This document shows, in pieces, positions 32,400-44,094 of a DNA stretch of 64,000 nt. The notes beneath the pieces were generated by a model. The model saw only the letters and a list, made by a program, of their open reading frames with translations, searched no databases and was not told the DNA's origin. Each line of letters starts with the position of its first letter. Positions within the stretch are counted from its first letter, which is position 1. The position numbers and the translations under genes are program-made. Source of the stretch: Limnanthes douglasii subsp. nivea (taxonomy: Eukaryota; Streptophyta; Magnoliopsida; Brassicales; Limnanthaceae); the NCBI GenBank assembly GCA_036936605.1, contig JAUPFV010000005.1:55262742-55326741 (forward strand). Direction: 5' to 3'.

Positions 32400-35300
32400 C
32401 TTTCTCCGATGATCTCTTTCGAGTTTGATCTCTTTGAGGAGAATTCTCATCTGACTGTTGCGGTGGATGACCATGATGATGTGGACTCTTTGGTGGGTAG
32501 ATTCATCCTTCATGGCGAGGCTCCTGATGGCCCTATTCCTTTGCACAAGTGATAGGGAAAATACCTAACCCCCTGTAAGTATTTTATGTTTATCGCTTTT
32601 TGGAATGTGCGTGGGTTAAACGACCCCATCAGAAAAAAATATGTTAATGATTTTATTATGAATAACAGCATATCTGTCATGATTCTTATGAAAACAAAAG
32701 TCCATTCATATAATGTTATTCTCATCCTTAGTAGAATTGTCCCTTATTGGCAGTATTCTACTAATCATGGGCCTCACCCCCTGGGTAGAATTTGGATTAT
32801 ATAGAACCCGATTGTGATTATTGTTTCTATTTTATATGCCTCCCTCCAATATATTCATTGTCATGCGAAATATCTCAACTCTCATACTTTTTCGTTTCAT
32901 TGCTATCTATACTTTCAATGAAAATATAGATATAATCCCCCTTTTGAATACTCTCCAATCTATTTCCTTAAGATCAGAGAGTCCTTTGGGTCTCCCTTAG
33001 GGATTTTGATGCAATTCGAAGTCCAGAGGAGTGTTATGGTTCCTATGGTGGCTGGTTCTCTACTATTGATGAATTTAATAATTGTTGCTTTAATTGTGAG
33101 ATTAGTGATCTTCGCTCTACCGACTTCTATTATACCTAACATAGTAAATACCATTCTAATTCTATTTATTCCAAGATTGATCGGGTCTTAGTTAATAAGG
33201 ATTGGGATGAGCGTTTTTTGAATTCTTCCGCTCATTACGGATACTCCCGTTTTTCGGATCATACTAGTGTCACTCTTAACCTTGGAATGTTCCGTAACTG
33301 TAAGAAAAAACCCTTTAAGTTCTTCAATATGTGGCAATATCATCCTTCTTTTAAAGATATTATTATTTATGGCTGGAACTCCTCATGACCTCAAGTGCAC
33401 TGTCTATAACGACATCAGCTTGAGAGTTTTCAATGCTCAAAAGGACCTCTTCTCCGCCCAAAATCGTCCCACTATAGATCCTTTTAACCCTTCCCTTATT
33501 ACTAAGGAAATTGAGGCCTCCTCAGATTACATTTTCCTCAGTAGAGCGGAATGCAAAAATCCAGAGAAAATTGGCTCAAGTTTGGTGATATAAACACCAA
33601 GTTCTTCCATAATAGCATAAAAACCCGTTTGACTCGAAATAATATTACCTAAAAATTTGATCTCCTCCTCTATCGACATCTCCAATTCCCTTGTCATATA
33701 TTTTTTCTCTTTGTTAGGGACTAGACACCCTTCTGATTAGCCTGGCTTCCATGAGTATCTTCCCGTATCTCCTCTAAGGTTAATCCTTTTGACAAGTGTG
33801 TTATGATTAGCCCGATTATATGTGCTGAGATAAAAGACGCTCTGTTCAGCATTGATAGTAGAAAATCCCCAGGTCCCGATGGTTTCAACTCAAGTCTTTT
33901 AAAAAAATCTTTGGCCCTCGTGGGAAATGATATTTGTAATGGTTTCCTAGAGTTCTTCCACTCTAATAAAATGGACCTATAATGGAATGCTACTTCCATT
34001 TGCTCATCCCGAAGTCTAATACTCCTTCGTTTGTCCATGACTATCTCCTTATTGCCTTATGTAATGTTGTCTATAAAATCATCTTATTATTTCCATTACC
34101 TGATTGATTAATCTGAGTCGACCTTCGTTGCTAGAAGAAATATCTCCGATTAATATTATTCTCTCCCAAGAATTACTCAAAGGGTACAACTTCCACTCTT
34201 AAAGAAAAAGAGCCGCTCTAAATATCAATTTGATAAAGCTTTTAACAATGTTAGATTACACCTTATCCTCGACATTCTTGTTTCCATGAATTTTCCAGAC
34301 CAAATCTTCACTTGGATTATCCAGTGTATTGCTAGCTCCTCTTATAACATTAACGTTAATGGTGACCCCACTGATTTCTATCAGGGTAGGAAAGGACTTA
34401 GAAAATATGATCCTCTCTCGTCTTTCCTGTTTGTCTTGGTCATGCAAGTCCTTTTTAGAATTCTCAAATAGAAAATCATTGACCATAACTCCAAATTCCA
34501 TTGGAAATATCAAAAGTTACAACTTGTGAACCATTGCTTTGCGGATGATCTTATGATCTTTTGTCATGAGATATCAAGTCCTTGCTTCTCATTAAGGAAT
34601 GACTCAATGATTTTTTCCTCCTTTCAGGGTTGCAAATAAGTCATGATAAGAGCCATATCTTTCTTTCTCGCATCAGTCCCACCCTTAAGATTGAGCTTAT
34701 CAGTCTTTCTGGCTTTAAGGTTGGCTCTTTCACGGTAAATTTTTTTGGAGTCCCCCTTATTACTGGCTATCTCTCCCATTATGACTGTCGACCCTCATTC
34801 ACAAAATTACAACCCGCATTGGCTCTTAGATTTCTAAATACCTCTCTGATGCTAGTCGGATCCAACTCATAAAATCAGTTCTTTTTTCGAGACACGTGTA
34901 CTAGTCCTTCATTGTCACCCTCTCATCTAGAGTTCTTAAAGAACTCTCCCAAATATTTCGTCGTTATCTATGGTCTGGTCATGATTTGAAAATATCCTGA
35001 GCCAAAGTTGTTTGAATTTCGGTTACGCTGCCCTTGCTTGAGGGCGACCTTGGGATTTTGGACTTACAAGTTTAGAATCAGGTGGTCGTCATTAAGTACC
35101 CGTGGTCGATTATCAACAAAACCTCTAGCTTCATTTGAAGCGATTTTATTAATTCGGAAAAAAGTAAAAATAATAATTTATGGGATTTATCCCCTGACTA
35201 TACTCTTTCCCAGACTTGGAGAAAATCTTAGCCTTAGGCCTCTGACCATCAATCTTTTCATGATGGCTATCGGCAACAACATGAATACCTCCTTCTGGTT

Positions 35301-36320
35301 TGACCCCTGACTTTTTGACACTTCCTTTGCATCTTACTACTGTCACTCCATTATCTCCGAATCAAGGCTAGGTAACCACATTTAATTTTATCTCCAATGG
35401 GCATTGGATTCGGCCTCTTAACAGAAATAACCTTATGGACCTCCGCAACATTATCATTTCCCTTCCTCCTCCAAACGTCCACCGTGTTGACATCCCTCTC
35501 TGGATGGCAAACAATAAAACTTACGCTTTCTCGATTAAAAGTACTCACACTGCCATTTGAGCGCCTATCCTCTATGTCGGATGGACGAGTCTTGTCTGGA
35601 GTAAATTTAATATGCTTCGTCACTATTTTATTCTTTGACTCGCTATTCATGGCAAGCTCACCACTCGAGACAAACTTATGTCTTGGAGGATTGATTATTC
35701 CCCCTCATATGTCTTTTACAATAATGCGGATGAAAATATAAATCATATCCTTTATGATTGTAGTTACTCCGAGAGCTTATGGGATTATGCACGTACTAAA
35801 ATGGGGATACCCTACCATGATAACTCCAATTGGAGCTTTTGGCTTCAGGAAGCCTCCAATTGGGCTCCCTCAAATACCCTTCATATTTGGCGGCCTTTCT
35901 TTGACGCTATTATTTACAATATTTGGCGGGAGAGAAATAACTGAATCTTCGGCTCCCCCCAAGCCTTGTCTCTGCTATCTCCGTTCGCTTACTAGATGAT
36001 CTTCGTGCTCGTTTTTTGGGAACTAAGACTAGTTGTCCTTTCTAATATCTCATCCACTAAGTTAATGCTGTTACTGTCTCTTGATTGTTTCACAGGATGC
36101 TGATGCTCCTCGTTTGATTTTCGCATAATCTATTGATTAGAGTTGACCTATGTTTGGCTACTTGTTGTCTTACCTACACCATTTGTTATTTTCTGACATT
36201 GTATGATATTTTTGCATTTCTTTACTAGCTGACTTTTCAGCCTCCTCTCTAAGTATGCCTCAGGTATTTGTATGAACACTTTTATTTTTATTTAATGTAT
36301 TAATTCAAAAAAATAAATAA
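32400..36320 (+). mobile_element. Decayed L1-type LINE
   Basis: The order is endonuclease, RT, zf-RVT. The endonuclease region (32586-33300) reads FWNVRGLNDP, ILMKTKVHS, PLGRIWI and FSDHTSVTLN. The RT (about 33780-34880) has RKSPGPDGFNSS, GLRKYDPLSSFLFVLVMQ and CFADDLMIFCHE. The zf-RVT-type C-terminus (35650-35944) has HILYDCSYSESLWDYA and IIYNIWRERNN. Reading needs many frame changes, so it is inactive. It ends in an A-rich tail (CAAAAAAATAAATAAATA near 36308), as LINEs do. The 5' end is uncertain and target duplications were not identified. Confidence 0.88.
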
Positions 36321-36470
36321 ATATGGATATTATAATAGTTAGTTTTTTGAGAAAAAATACAAAGTTTTTTTGGCATATCATTAATATATAGTTTAACTCA
36401 TCCCTTGTCAATTCACGTATAGGTTGGGTCAGGTCATGTCAGCTCGGTTTAGGTGGTACACATAAATAAA

Positions 36471-36815
36471 GGCTAAAAAACACTGTTAGTCCAACATGTT
36501 TACCACTTGTATCAATATAGTTTTTTTCGTTCACTTATGCATAAGATTCATCCCCTTCGTTTTAAAAACTTTGCAAATATAGTCCCCCGCATATAAACCA
36601 TTTAAAAATTGACACGTGACACTTAAATTCTAAGTTTTGTATCACTTTTGGTCTCCAAATCCTATGTTTTGTATCACTTTTGGTCCCCAAAATATGCGGA
36701 GGGACTAATCGTCCAAATGTTTAAAACGAAAGGGATGAGTTTTATTCAGAGTTGAACAAAAAAGACTATGTTGATACAAGTGGTAAACATGGGGACTAAC
36801 AATGTTTTTTAGTCC
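36471..36815. mobile_element. MULE-type MITE with about 125-bp inverted repeats and perfect 9-bp target duplication
   Basis: The ends are GGCTAAAAAACACTG and its partner CAATGTTTTTTAGTCC. The inverted arms run inward through phrases such as CATGTTTACCACTTGTATCAA and TTTCGTTTTAAA for roughly 125 bp each. The flanks ATAAATAAA at 36462-36470 and 36816-36824 are identical. A 9-bp duplication and long terminal arms point to the Mutator superfamily. No coding capacity. The middle has two copies of TTTTGTATCACTTTTGGT. Confidence 0.9.
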
Positions 36816-36824
36816 ATAAATAAA

Positions 36825-37168
36825 CACCCTCAAATTTATAGATTTTGAATAGTCCAAAAACCTTAACCGGTAATTTTTTAATCGAGGGTAAATAAAAGAA
36901 ACCCAATAACTGATAGAATTTAAGCTAAATTTAAGCTAATATATTTAACTAGATAAGTTGGGTATTTTATTTTTATTTTTTAATTCAAATAACAAATATA
37001 AATAATTACAGCTTAGAAAGAAATTGTATTTTAAATAGGCCAATCTCCGTAAATATCTCACAATATAAGCAGCCCAATCAAGTCCTGTATGGGCTATCGA
37101 ATTTGACCAAACGCAGAAGGTGGTCCAAACAAACAAGCGCAGAAGAAATACTGGAAGAACGAAGGGGA
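36825..37168 (+). promoter_or_regulatory. Upstream region of the DnaJ-type gene
   Basis: 344 bp of AT-rich sequence between the MITE and the start codon at 37169. It must hold the promoter and 5' UTR, unless the MITE itself contributes. No single convincing TATA box can be chosen. Confidence 0.4.
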
Positions 37169-38302
37169 ATGGCGAGTTCCATGTCCTGCAAGACCATCTT
37201 ATCTGCTCAATCGGTAACTAATTCCAGGAGAAGAAGATTTGAATTAGGTTTTAGGGTTTTGCCTCGCTCTTCTAGGGTTTCTATTGTGAGAGCTTCTGCT
37301 GTTGAAAACTCTTCCAATTTCGCTAAGCGCATCGAACAAGCCTGGTTGATTTCTCAGGTAACCTTTTTTTCCTTCATTTTTCTCATAGAATTCTAATTTT
37401 GGACTGTCACCCATATCTAATTTGATGGCGAAACAGTTGTATCAATATTAAATTTGGGACCTGGTTGTGTTTTTACTTATGTCAATTTATAAACAGATAC
37501 ATCAATGGTTCATGTCTTGAAGGTAGTCTAGTATTGTTTTTCTAGCCCGACCATTATTGATAGTTATTCCATATTAGTAGGGTAATCTTAGTTTGTGGTA
37601 ACCTGGTTTTTTCGAAGAGCGAATTTGGAGAATGTTAGGCAATGGGAACTGTGAATCACACACATATGAAAGTTAAGAGACTATATATATATGATGAGAT
37701 AGAATTATAGGTCACCTGAAACACCATTCCACAAATAAACGGTCCGGGTTCGGGTTATGTGTTACTTTGACTTGTTAGGAATGCCAACCTGAATGTGGCA
37801 CATAATTGAAACTAAGTGTTGCTAATATGTGACATAACCCAACTTTATTACTCCACACAAACTCGACGCCATATCTTTTTTACGCAATTCGAGTTGATCA
37901 ATGACACAAATTTAAGAGCCATAGCTCTAACAGTATGATGGTGTTGTTCAAGGATCCAATGTTGCGTAAATTCTATAATTATTTAGCTCCTTACAGGAAC
38001 CGAAGCCTGTTTCATGCTCTGCTTGCAACTCAAGAGGACAGGTTGAGTGCAAATGGTGTGCTGGCACGGGCTTCTTCATTCTGGGCGATAACATGCTCTG
38101 CCAAGTCCCGTCAAGAAATTCATCTTGTGTAATATGCTCTGGAAAGGTAATGTCGGTATGAATCAATACGTAACAATTCGTTCGATCTTAAGGTAACAAT
38201 TTTCTTATACTTTTTGTATTATAGGGTATGTCACGCTGCTGCAATTGTAAAGGAACAGGTTTCCGCGCTAAGTGGCTGGAAGAGCCTCCAATCACCAAAT
38301 AA
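37169..38302 (+). CDS. Plastid-type DnaJ zinc-finger protein (BSD2/PSA2-like family), three exons
   Basis: Exons are 37169-37357, 37997-38146 and 38225-38302. Both introns are GT-AG (639 and 78 bp) and in phase 0, and the spliced frame encodes 138 residues. The N-terminus (MASSMSCKTILSAQSV, Ser/Arg-rich, no acidic residues until about 25) looks like a chloroplast transit peptide. The mature part has the four CXXC motifs of the DnaJ cysteine-rich domain, CSAC, CKWC, CVIC and CCNC, with CAGTGFF and CKGTGFRAKW. These small J-domain-less proteins bind zinc and assist assembly of plastid complexes; the exact orthologue is not assigned. No lesion is visible. Intron 1 contains the left edge of the duplicated block, and a 5'-truncated copy lies 5.8 kb downstream. 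Confidence 0.92.
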
Positions 38303-38796
38303 ACAAGACAGTTCATGTGTAATTCTTTTAGTAATGCGTATTCTGTCTATAATTGTATTAAATATTTACCAGAATTGCGAAAAAGGAGAGTTGGATGTAA
38401 TTAATTTCGTTGGATATAGGCTCATTAAATTGACATTAGTAAAAAAAAATAACTTGGGCAAGAAAACTGTAAAGGAGAATGTGGAGGAGCACTTTACTAG
38501 ATCTATTATAGTATTATAGGATAACTATGACTAGGAGTCACCCGTTGGCCCAGGTCTGTCTCTGTCACGGAGCATATTTATAAGAAATGGTTTTCGTGCA
38601 TTTGAAATAATTTTTCTATTGGAGTCGTTGGTCAAACAAAAAGTGCGCGGTTGTCATTCTTCCAAACGTAAGTTGTCTATTATCGCATCCGAATCGTCCA
38701 TTAAACACGATAAATCTATGTAAGAGCATATGTTAGATTCCTAAAAAGCTAGTTTGTCCATATATTTAGATTCCAAAAACGCTAGTTTGCCGGGGT

Positions 38797-39330
38797 TTGC
38801 TAAAACCTTCAAACCTCCGTCCACAACCTCAAGTAAAGGAAAGGAAGGCCGGACGCACAACGTGGATGGGAAAGCGCCCTAGTGTCGAAAAAGGTAGCAT
38901 TATTCTAACGCAAGCTAGTGGAACGATGCTCTTGAGTGGAACGGTCAATTGTAGGTTAAACTTTACGATGCCAACTACGACAAGTGTGGTTGATCCCAAA
39001 GGATGCTTAAACCAATTCCCCATACATGCTAGACCATTCGTATTGTCCATCACCGATGTTAATTCCGATGGCCATTGCGGGTACCGCTCGATAACGTTTG
39101 CCTCGAACGGGCAACGAAATGGGTGGCGGTTGATTAGGGATGCCTTTTACAACGAGCTTATGGATTACACATTCGTGTATGTTAATTGCATTCTTCATTT
39201 CGTAGGATAGTACCGAAGTATGGATGTTGCCTTACTTTTCTTCCTCTCAGATGCCAAACCGCTTGGAAATCAGATTGGATTGGATGAACTCCAACCACTT
39301 CGTGAACATAAGTATTTAATTACATTGACG
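38797..39330 (+). pseudogene. OTU-like cysteine protease remnant, copy A
   Basis: The frame 38797-39210 includes VNSDGHCGYRSITFASN and GWRLIRDAFYNEL. SDGHCGYRSI matches the catalytic D-G-x-C-x-x-R block of plant OTU-type proteases seen in transposon-linked genes. After a frame change, PNRLEIRLDWMNSNHFVNIS (about 39250-39312) fits the C-terminal block with the catalytic His. The upstream LTQASGTMLLSGTVNCRLNF part is not recognised. The change of frame and lack of a complete gene make this a fragment, probably carried by a DNA transposon. Confidence 0.6.
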
Positions 39331-40225
39331 GTTACTTTAAATATTAAGACATCCGTTTTATCGTGTTTTCTTTTCTAACTTGGGATTAGGGAAGATGCCC
39401 CATGTGCGAGGATACATCCTTGTTGCATAAAGTTGCGTTCACCGTAAGCAAAAGGTTGGGCATTACCTATTTTCTCTCGTTGCAAGAGATACGAAGAGCT
39501 TAGAAGTTGTAGCCCCAAAGTAACCGATTTATCCGCATTTGTTTGAGCAGTGGACCATGAGAAGGTCATTGTAACTTAAGTTCGATTTGAGATGTTTAAA
39601 AGTTGTATGTTTTGTAGTTTATGATGGCGTTTATCTTTATAACATTGACACTTTCTCTTCTTACATTTTTTGTTTGCATTAAGTTAAGTTAAGACATTAC
39701 ACTTTAATTGGAGACACTACATAATTAATAATACAAATGCAAACAATGGAAGTAGATAGATAGAAAGTAGCCCCGAGTTGACATAACAGACTTAGTTTCA
39801 TGGAGACGGATAGTTCCATCAATGCTCGAAGCGTGTCTCGAAAGGATATTCTTCATCCTCGCTGCTTCTTTTAGGAGTTTGGTTAAGTCTAACGTCGGTG
39901 TGTATCGCGTCCGCTCTCTCTTGCATTTGTTGCATCACATGTTCCACCATCTCTTGCGTAATAGTACTTTGAATCGCCATACTAAATATTGCAGGTTTTG
40001 CTTCAGACTTCGTAAGGAAGTTAGTCACTCGGTATAGCCACGGTCTTCAGATAAGCTAACATGTCGGCCACTTCTTCGCGTCCTCATGGTCAGTGCATTA
40101 TACACCCCGGACACAAGGCCTTCCTACCATCGTGCCTTTGACAAACTCTAACGCATTTAGGAGGTTTGCATCTCCGTGCACGTTCCAATTAAAATCACCC
40201 ATTCTTATTACTACGATATTTAATG
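39331..40225. other. Unassigned part of copy A
   Basis: A minus-strand 69-codon frame (39819-40028: TITQEMVEHVMQQMQERADA, SEDEEYPFETRFEH) looks coding-like but is isolated by stops. The same frame is kept in copy B at 45578-45787. It could be the tail of the PMD-type gene upstream on the minus strand. No other feature. Confidence 0.35.
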
Positions 40226-40289
40226 CTATAGCTCGGTTCCACTACTTATAGATGGGTAGTAGAAGGGAATTCCCAAAAAACTCAGCAGG

Positions 40290-40920
40290 ATGGAATATAG
40301 TTTTGGCGGGTAAACAAGTTTTGGCGGGAATGAAACAAAAATATTATATTTACTCTTTAAAAACCGCGGTTGTAACATTATCACCCGGTGGGTGGGAATT
40401 TTAAAACCACCGGATAGGTCATCATTAACCTCGAGGAAATGAAATCCTCGTTGAGGTTTTTGCCGTAGCAGTTTTGGAATTTTCAATCGACGGGGTCTAA
40501 ACTACCCCGACGATTGAGAATTTTCTAATTGTCGGATAGGTCAGCCAATTTTCCTATCTACTATATACTACCAATTTATAGTGGTATACCCGTTGGGGGT
40601 AATTTCCAACCACCGGTTGATAATCCCCCGTCGGTTGTTATTTTTTGAACCGTCAGGTGGACTATCTACGGAATTTGTTATTTTAATCGGCGGAGGATGA
40701 CACCAACCATTGAAGATTTTCTAACCGCTGGGGTCATTTACGACCGACCGTGGAACATTCCCCACCCGGTAGGGTAAAATCATATCTAATATTAGCAAAG
40801 TCAGTATAATATCCTCACTTTCAACCGACGGTTGAGCAATTATCAACCGTTGGTTGAACAATTGTCAACCGCCGGTTGAAAACTCCCCGTCGGTTGAAAA
40901 TTGTTTATCCGCCGGGGTAA
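40290..40920. repeat. Cluster of short CCGNCGGTTG-type inverted motifs, copy A
   Basis: Within about 630 bp the palindromic phrase CAACCG.CGGTTG and relatives (CCGACGGTTGAG, CCGTTGGTTGAAC, CCGCCGGTTGAAA, CCCCGTCGGTTG, ATCGGCGGAGG) recur at least ten times in both orientations. Dense short motifs of this kind are typical of subterminal regions of CACTA and some other DNA transposons. No CACTA terminus was located. The copy B equivalent is 46110-46740. Confidence 0.5.
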
Positions 40921-41109
40921 GGATTATTAATAACTATATAAACAAAGTATGGATGTTTAACCCTCTTTACTATACAATAACGAAAACATACACAATAGAT
41001 CCAACATACACAATATTTAACACAAACTTAGAGACAAGATTAATAAAATCATTAGATGAAAAAGTATTAGAATAAAATATATTAAACGTCTAAAATATCC
41101 AAATCAACA

Positions 41110-41669
41110 TCCAAAACATGGTTTGTAAACCAGAACAACATACAAATAAGAGTAGCATTACAACAAGCCAAGGACTAGTGAGGTCAAGCATCTTCCTTGC
41201 GAATGAAACGAGTTCTTCAAGGGTATCGTCTAACGGACGAACACGATGTATCGTGTTAACCATGTAAACGACGGAGCGCTCGCTAAGAATACGAGTCGTG
41301 ATGTTATACCAACCATATTTTTTCACGTACATTTCGTATTGGGGGATGATTTCCGGCTACTCTCTTCCAAACACCGTGAGTACCTATCAATCACGTAAAA
41401 ATGGTCCCTCCAGTCCGTCCAGTGCCTACCCTCTAGGGCGTAACAGAGATTTTCTCTTCTTGAGAGACCAATTTTAAGAGCAAGGGGAGCCAACGAATTC
41501 TCTTTGCACCTAACCGAACTGCCACATCACTCGGTCCGGTTGGTAAGCCTCTCTTACCACTATTAATCGAATAGGTTGGCGATACAACCTTATTTCCTGC
41601 TCTGGGAACACTGCACGAACATCCTCATAAGGTCGGAAAATCACCTGCAAATAAACAAAAACATTTAAT
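41110..41669 (-). pseudogene. Plant mobile domain (PMD) remnant, copy A, interrupted by E3
   Basis: Minus-strand translation from the E3 edge gives VIFRPYEDVRAVFPxQEIRL, PIRLIVVREAYQPDRVMWQFG, followed by traces of DWRDHFYVIDRYSRCLEES. This matches the C-terminal part of PMD (aminotransferase-like) proteins, whose hallmark is PDRVxRQFG. The upstream part of the gene is not in copy A, because E3 and the duplication junction replace it; it is present after copy B. Confidence 0.6.
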
Positions 41670-42150
41670 TGGTGAGGATAAAAGTAGCCTGAGGGTAGGC
41701 TGGTAATTTCAAGTGGAGTTTTAAGGCGGCGTGAGGGTGTTTCAAGGTGGTGTGTGTGTGTTTAAGGGTGTTTCAAAGTGCTTTTAATGTGGAGAGAGAA
41801 TTGAGCAGCTTGGCAGCAGTAAATTTTTGTTACCCATAGTTAATGCTGGTGGTTGGGTATTTATAGTATGTAATTTGGGCCCTTATGGGCTTTCGTGTCA
41901 AGTTTAATGGACCCGGGTCATGTTTAAAGACCCATGAGTTTTAAGCAGATGGGCAGGTAGCTTAGTCAGATAGTGTTTAGGTTTTTTAGTACTTTAGTCA
42001 TAGTTCGAACTGCTTTGGGCTTGCAGTGTTCGAAGTCACCTGCCCGGTTCAAATGTCCTTTCCGAATTAAGCTCTTGGATCCTGTCCGGTTTACGGAGAG
42101 ATTTACTTTGGGCTGCCCTTCCGGGGAGTACTTCGAATTCAGACTCATCA
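41670..42150 (-). repeat. E3 LTR (481 bp)
   Basis: It is homologous over its whole length to the 504-bp E1 5' LTR, starts TGGTGAGGATAAAAG, ends GACTCATCA, and has a minus-strand TATAAATA at 41858-41865. The polypurine tract follows at 42151. Confidence 0.92.
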
Positions 42151-42305
42151 GGAGCCCCTTTTTAGGTATTTGAACAAGTATCCTTGTCAAAGAACTGAAA
42201 AACAGTCCGATTCAGGAAGTGGTTTATCAATTCGGAGAGAGTTGAGGACAGAACCGGACAGACCAAACGTTACGAATTCCAAACGGTTCTTGTCAGAGTT
42301 AGTGG

Positions 42306-42485
42306 GACACGTGTCATTCTCTGGTTGGTCACTTTAGCCGTTTTTTCTCCTTGAAAGTTGCACCACTTTCTCGAACAAGTTACCTCTTTTAAATGCCATG
42401 AATGACATCAGCGCCGTCTTTTAATCATTGCCCAACTTTTCGAATTCTCCTAGGAATCAACCCCTTTTTTCACATTTACTATAAA
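42306..42485 (+). promoter_or_regulatory. E3 antisense-gene promoter
   Basis: G-box GACACGTGTC (42306-42315), TGACATCA (42403-42410; one base off the TGACGTCA of E1) and TATAAA (42480-42485) sit in the same order and spacing as in E1, ahead of the ATG at 42581. Confidence 0.65.
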
Positions 42486-42580
42486 TTCTATTCACTTTTC
42501 ACAGCTTCATTATCTCTTTCACTCTGCCATTTTACCCAAAGCTTTATCTCTCTAAAACTTCGAAATTTCCTTAGCTGTTT

Positions 42581-43176
42581 ATGTTCACAGCAAGAACAGC
42601 ACTGATCAAGGGCGGTTGGCTTAACCTCTCAGAATTGGAGAAAGCTCAAAGAGTTGAAAAAGAAAAAAGACTTGTAGCAGGGCTTCCAGCGTCGCCTGTC
42701 GAGAAACCAGCCCCTTCAATCGAAGAATCTGACAGAGGTTCATCTTCTTCTAAAGGTACAAAACCTAGAAAACTCTTTCAATCAACACTCTCTCCCATAG
42801 TATCTGGCTCTTCAGTTCAAGAGTCGATTCCTATTGTCGAACCGGGGGTCACTGTCACCAGTGTTAGGAAGAAATCCTCTTTCATTGCTATGGGGTCTGA
42901 TTCTGACCACTCCCCAGACAAATTAATCATGAAAAGGCCGAGTAGGTTGGTTAAAGGGCTTCCTTCTAAAAGCACACCCTCAAAATCGGGGGCAAAAAAT
43001 AGTGAATCAGGGTCCGGGGCAACTATTAGGACTCTCCGGGAAAGGCCGGCCGGTCCGGGTGCTAGCAGTCCTCTACCTCCCAAATAAACTTCAACCTCAG
43101 AAACTCAAACTGAGGTGGTAAGTCGAAAACATTCGGAGAGCCAACAGTCCGGTGGATTAGCTGTGCCAAGCTACAT
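42581..43176 (+). pseudogene. E3 antisense gene, 5' fragment
   Basis: Starts MFTARTALIKGGWLNLSELE, close to E1, and is open to 43087, where a codon equivalent to Glu in E1 is a stop (just after SSPLPPK). Similarity continues to 43176, where the sequence jumps to the DnaJ intron. The Transposase_28-like domain is therefore missing. It has a 10-residue insertion (SKSTPSKSGAKN region) relative to E1. Confidence 0.85.
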
Positions 43177-43788
43177 ATTCTAATTTTGGACTGTCACCCA
43201 TATCTAATTTGATGGCGAAACAGTTGTATCAATATTAAATTTGGGACCTGGTTGTGTTTTTACTTATGTCAATTTATAAACAGATACATCAATGGTTCAT
43301 GTCTTGAAGGTAGTCTAGTATTGTTTTTCTAGCCCGACCATTATTGATAGTTATTCCATATTGGTAGGGTAATCTTAGTTTGTGGTAACCTGGTTTTTTC
43401 GAAGAGCTAATTTGGAGAGTGTTAGGCGATGGGAATTGAAATCACACACATATGAAAGTTAAGAGACTATATATATATGATGAGATAGAAATAGAATTAT
43501 AGGTCACCTGAAACACCATTCCCCAAATAAACGGTCCGGGTTCGGGTCATGTGTTACTCTGACTTGTTAGGAATGCCAACCTGAATGTGACATATAGTTG
43601 AAACTAAGTGTTGCTAATATGTGACATAACCCAACTTTATTACTCCACACAAACTCGACGCTATATGTTTTTTACGCAATTCAAGTTGATCAATGACACA
43701 AATTTAAGAGCCATAGCTCTAACAGTATGATGGTGTTGTTCAAGGATCCAATGTTGCTTAAATTCTATAATTATTTAGCTCCTTACAG

Positions 43789-44094
43789 GAACCGAAGCCT
43801 GTTTCATGCTCTGCTTGCAACTCAAAAGGACAGGTTGAGTGCAAATGGTGTGCTGGCACGGGCTTCTTCATTCTGGGCGATAACATGCTCTGCCAAGTCC
43901 CGTCAAGAAATTCATCTTGTGTAATATGCTCTGGAAAGGTAATGTCGGTATGAATCAATACGTAACAATTCGTTCGATCTTAAGGTAACAATTTTCTTAT
44001 ACTTTTTGTATTATAGGGTATGTCACGCTGCTGCAATTGTAAAGGAACAGGTTTCCGCGCTAAGTGGCTGGAAGAGCCTCCAATCACCAAATAA
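43789..44094 (+). pseudogene. 5'-truncated DnaJ zinc-finger gene copy
   Basis: Exons 2 (43789-43938) and 3 (44017-44094) are intact with their splice sites and stop; one residue differs (Arg to Lys in the CNSRG block). Exon 1 with the transit peptide and the promoter region is absent, because the copy begins inside intron 1. Expression would need another promoter; none is obvious, though antisense-gene transcripts of E3 run toward it on the same strand. Confidence 0.9.

Larger units (their letters stand above)
37390..41669 (+). repeat. Segmental duplication, copy A
   Basis: From ATTCTAATTTTGGACTG in intron 1 of the DnaJ gene to the edge of the E3 LTR, this 4280-bp block matches 43177-47487. 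Differences are scattered single bases plus small indels. A lacks about 57 bp that B has at 45890-45946, has about 31 extra bases near 38793-38823, and differs by 6-8 bp elsewhere. Copy A ends exactly where E3 begins. Confidence 0.95.
41670..43176 (-). mobile_element. E3: truncated Tat element (LTR plus antisense-gene start)
   Basis: An LTR at 41670-42150 is followed by the polypurine tract and the 5' part of the antisense gene, colinear with E1 from its 3' LTR to about E1 position 1078. The left edge TGGTGAGGATAA is a proper element end: it abuts host sequence ACATTTAAT, and the unoccupied site is seen in copy B (ACATGTAATAAAT, 47481-47493). The right edge is a blunt join to DnaJ intron 1 at 43176/43177. 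Sequence similarity to E1 is high but clearly not identical. Confidence 0.9.
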
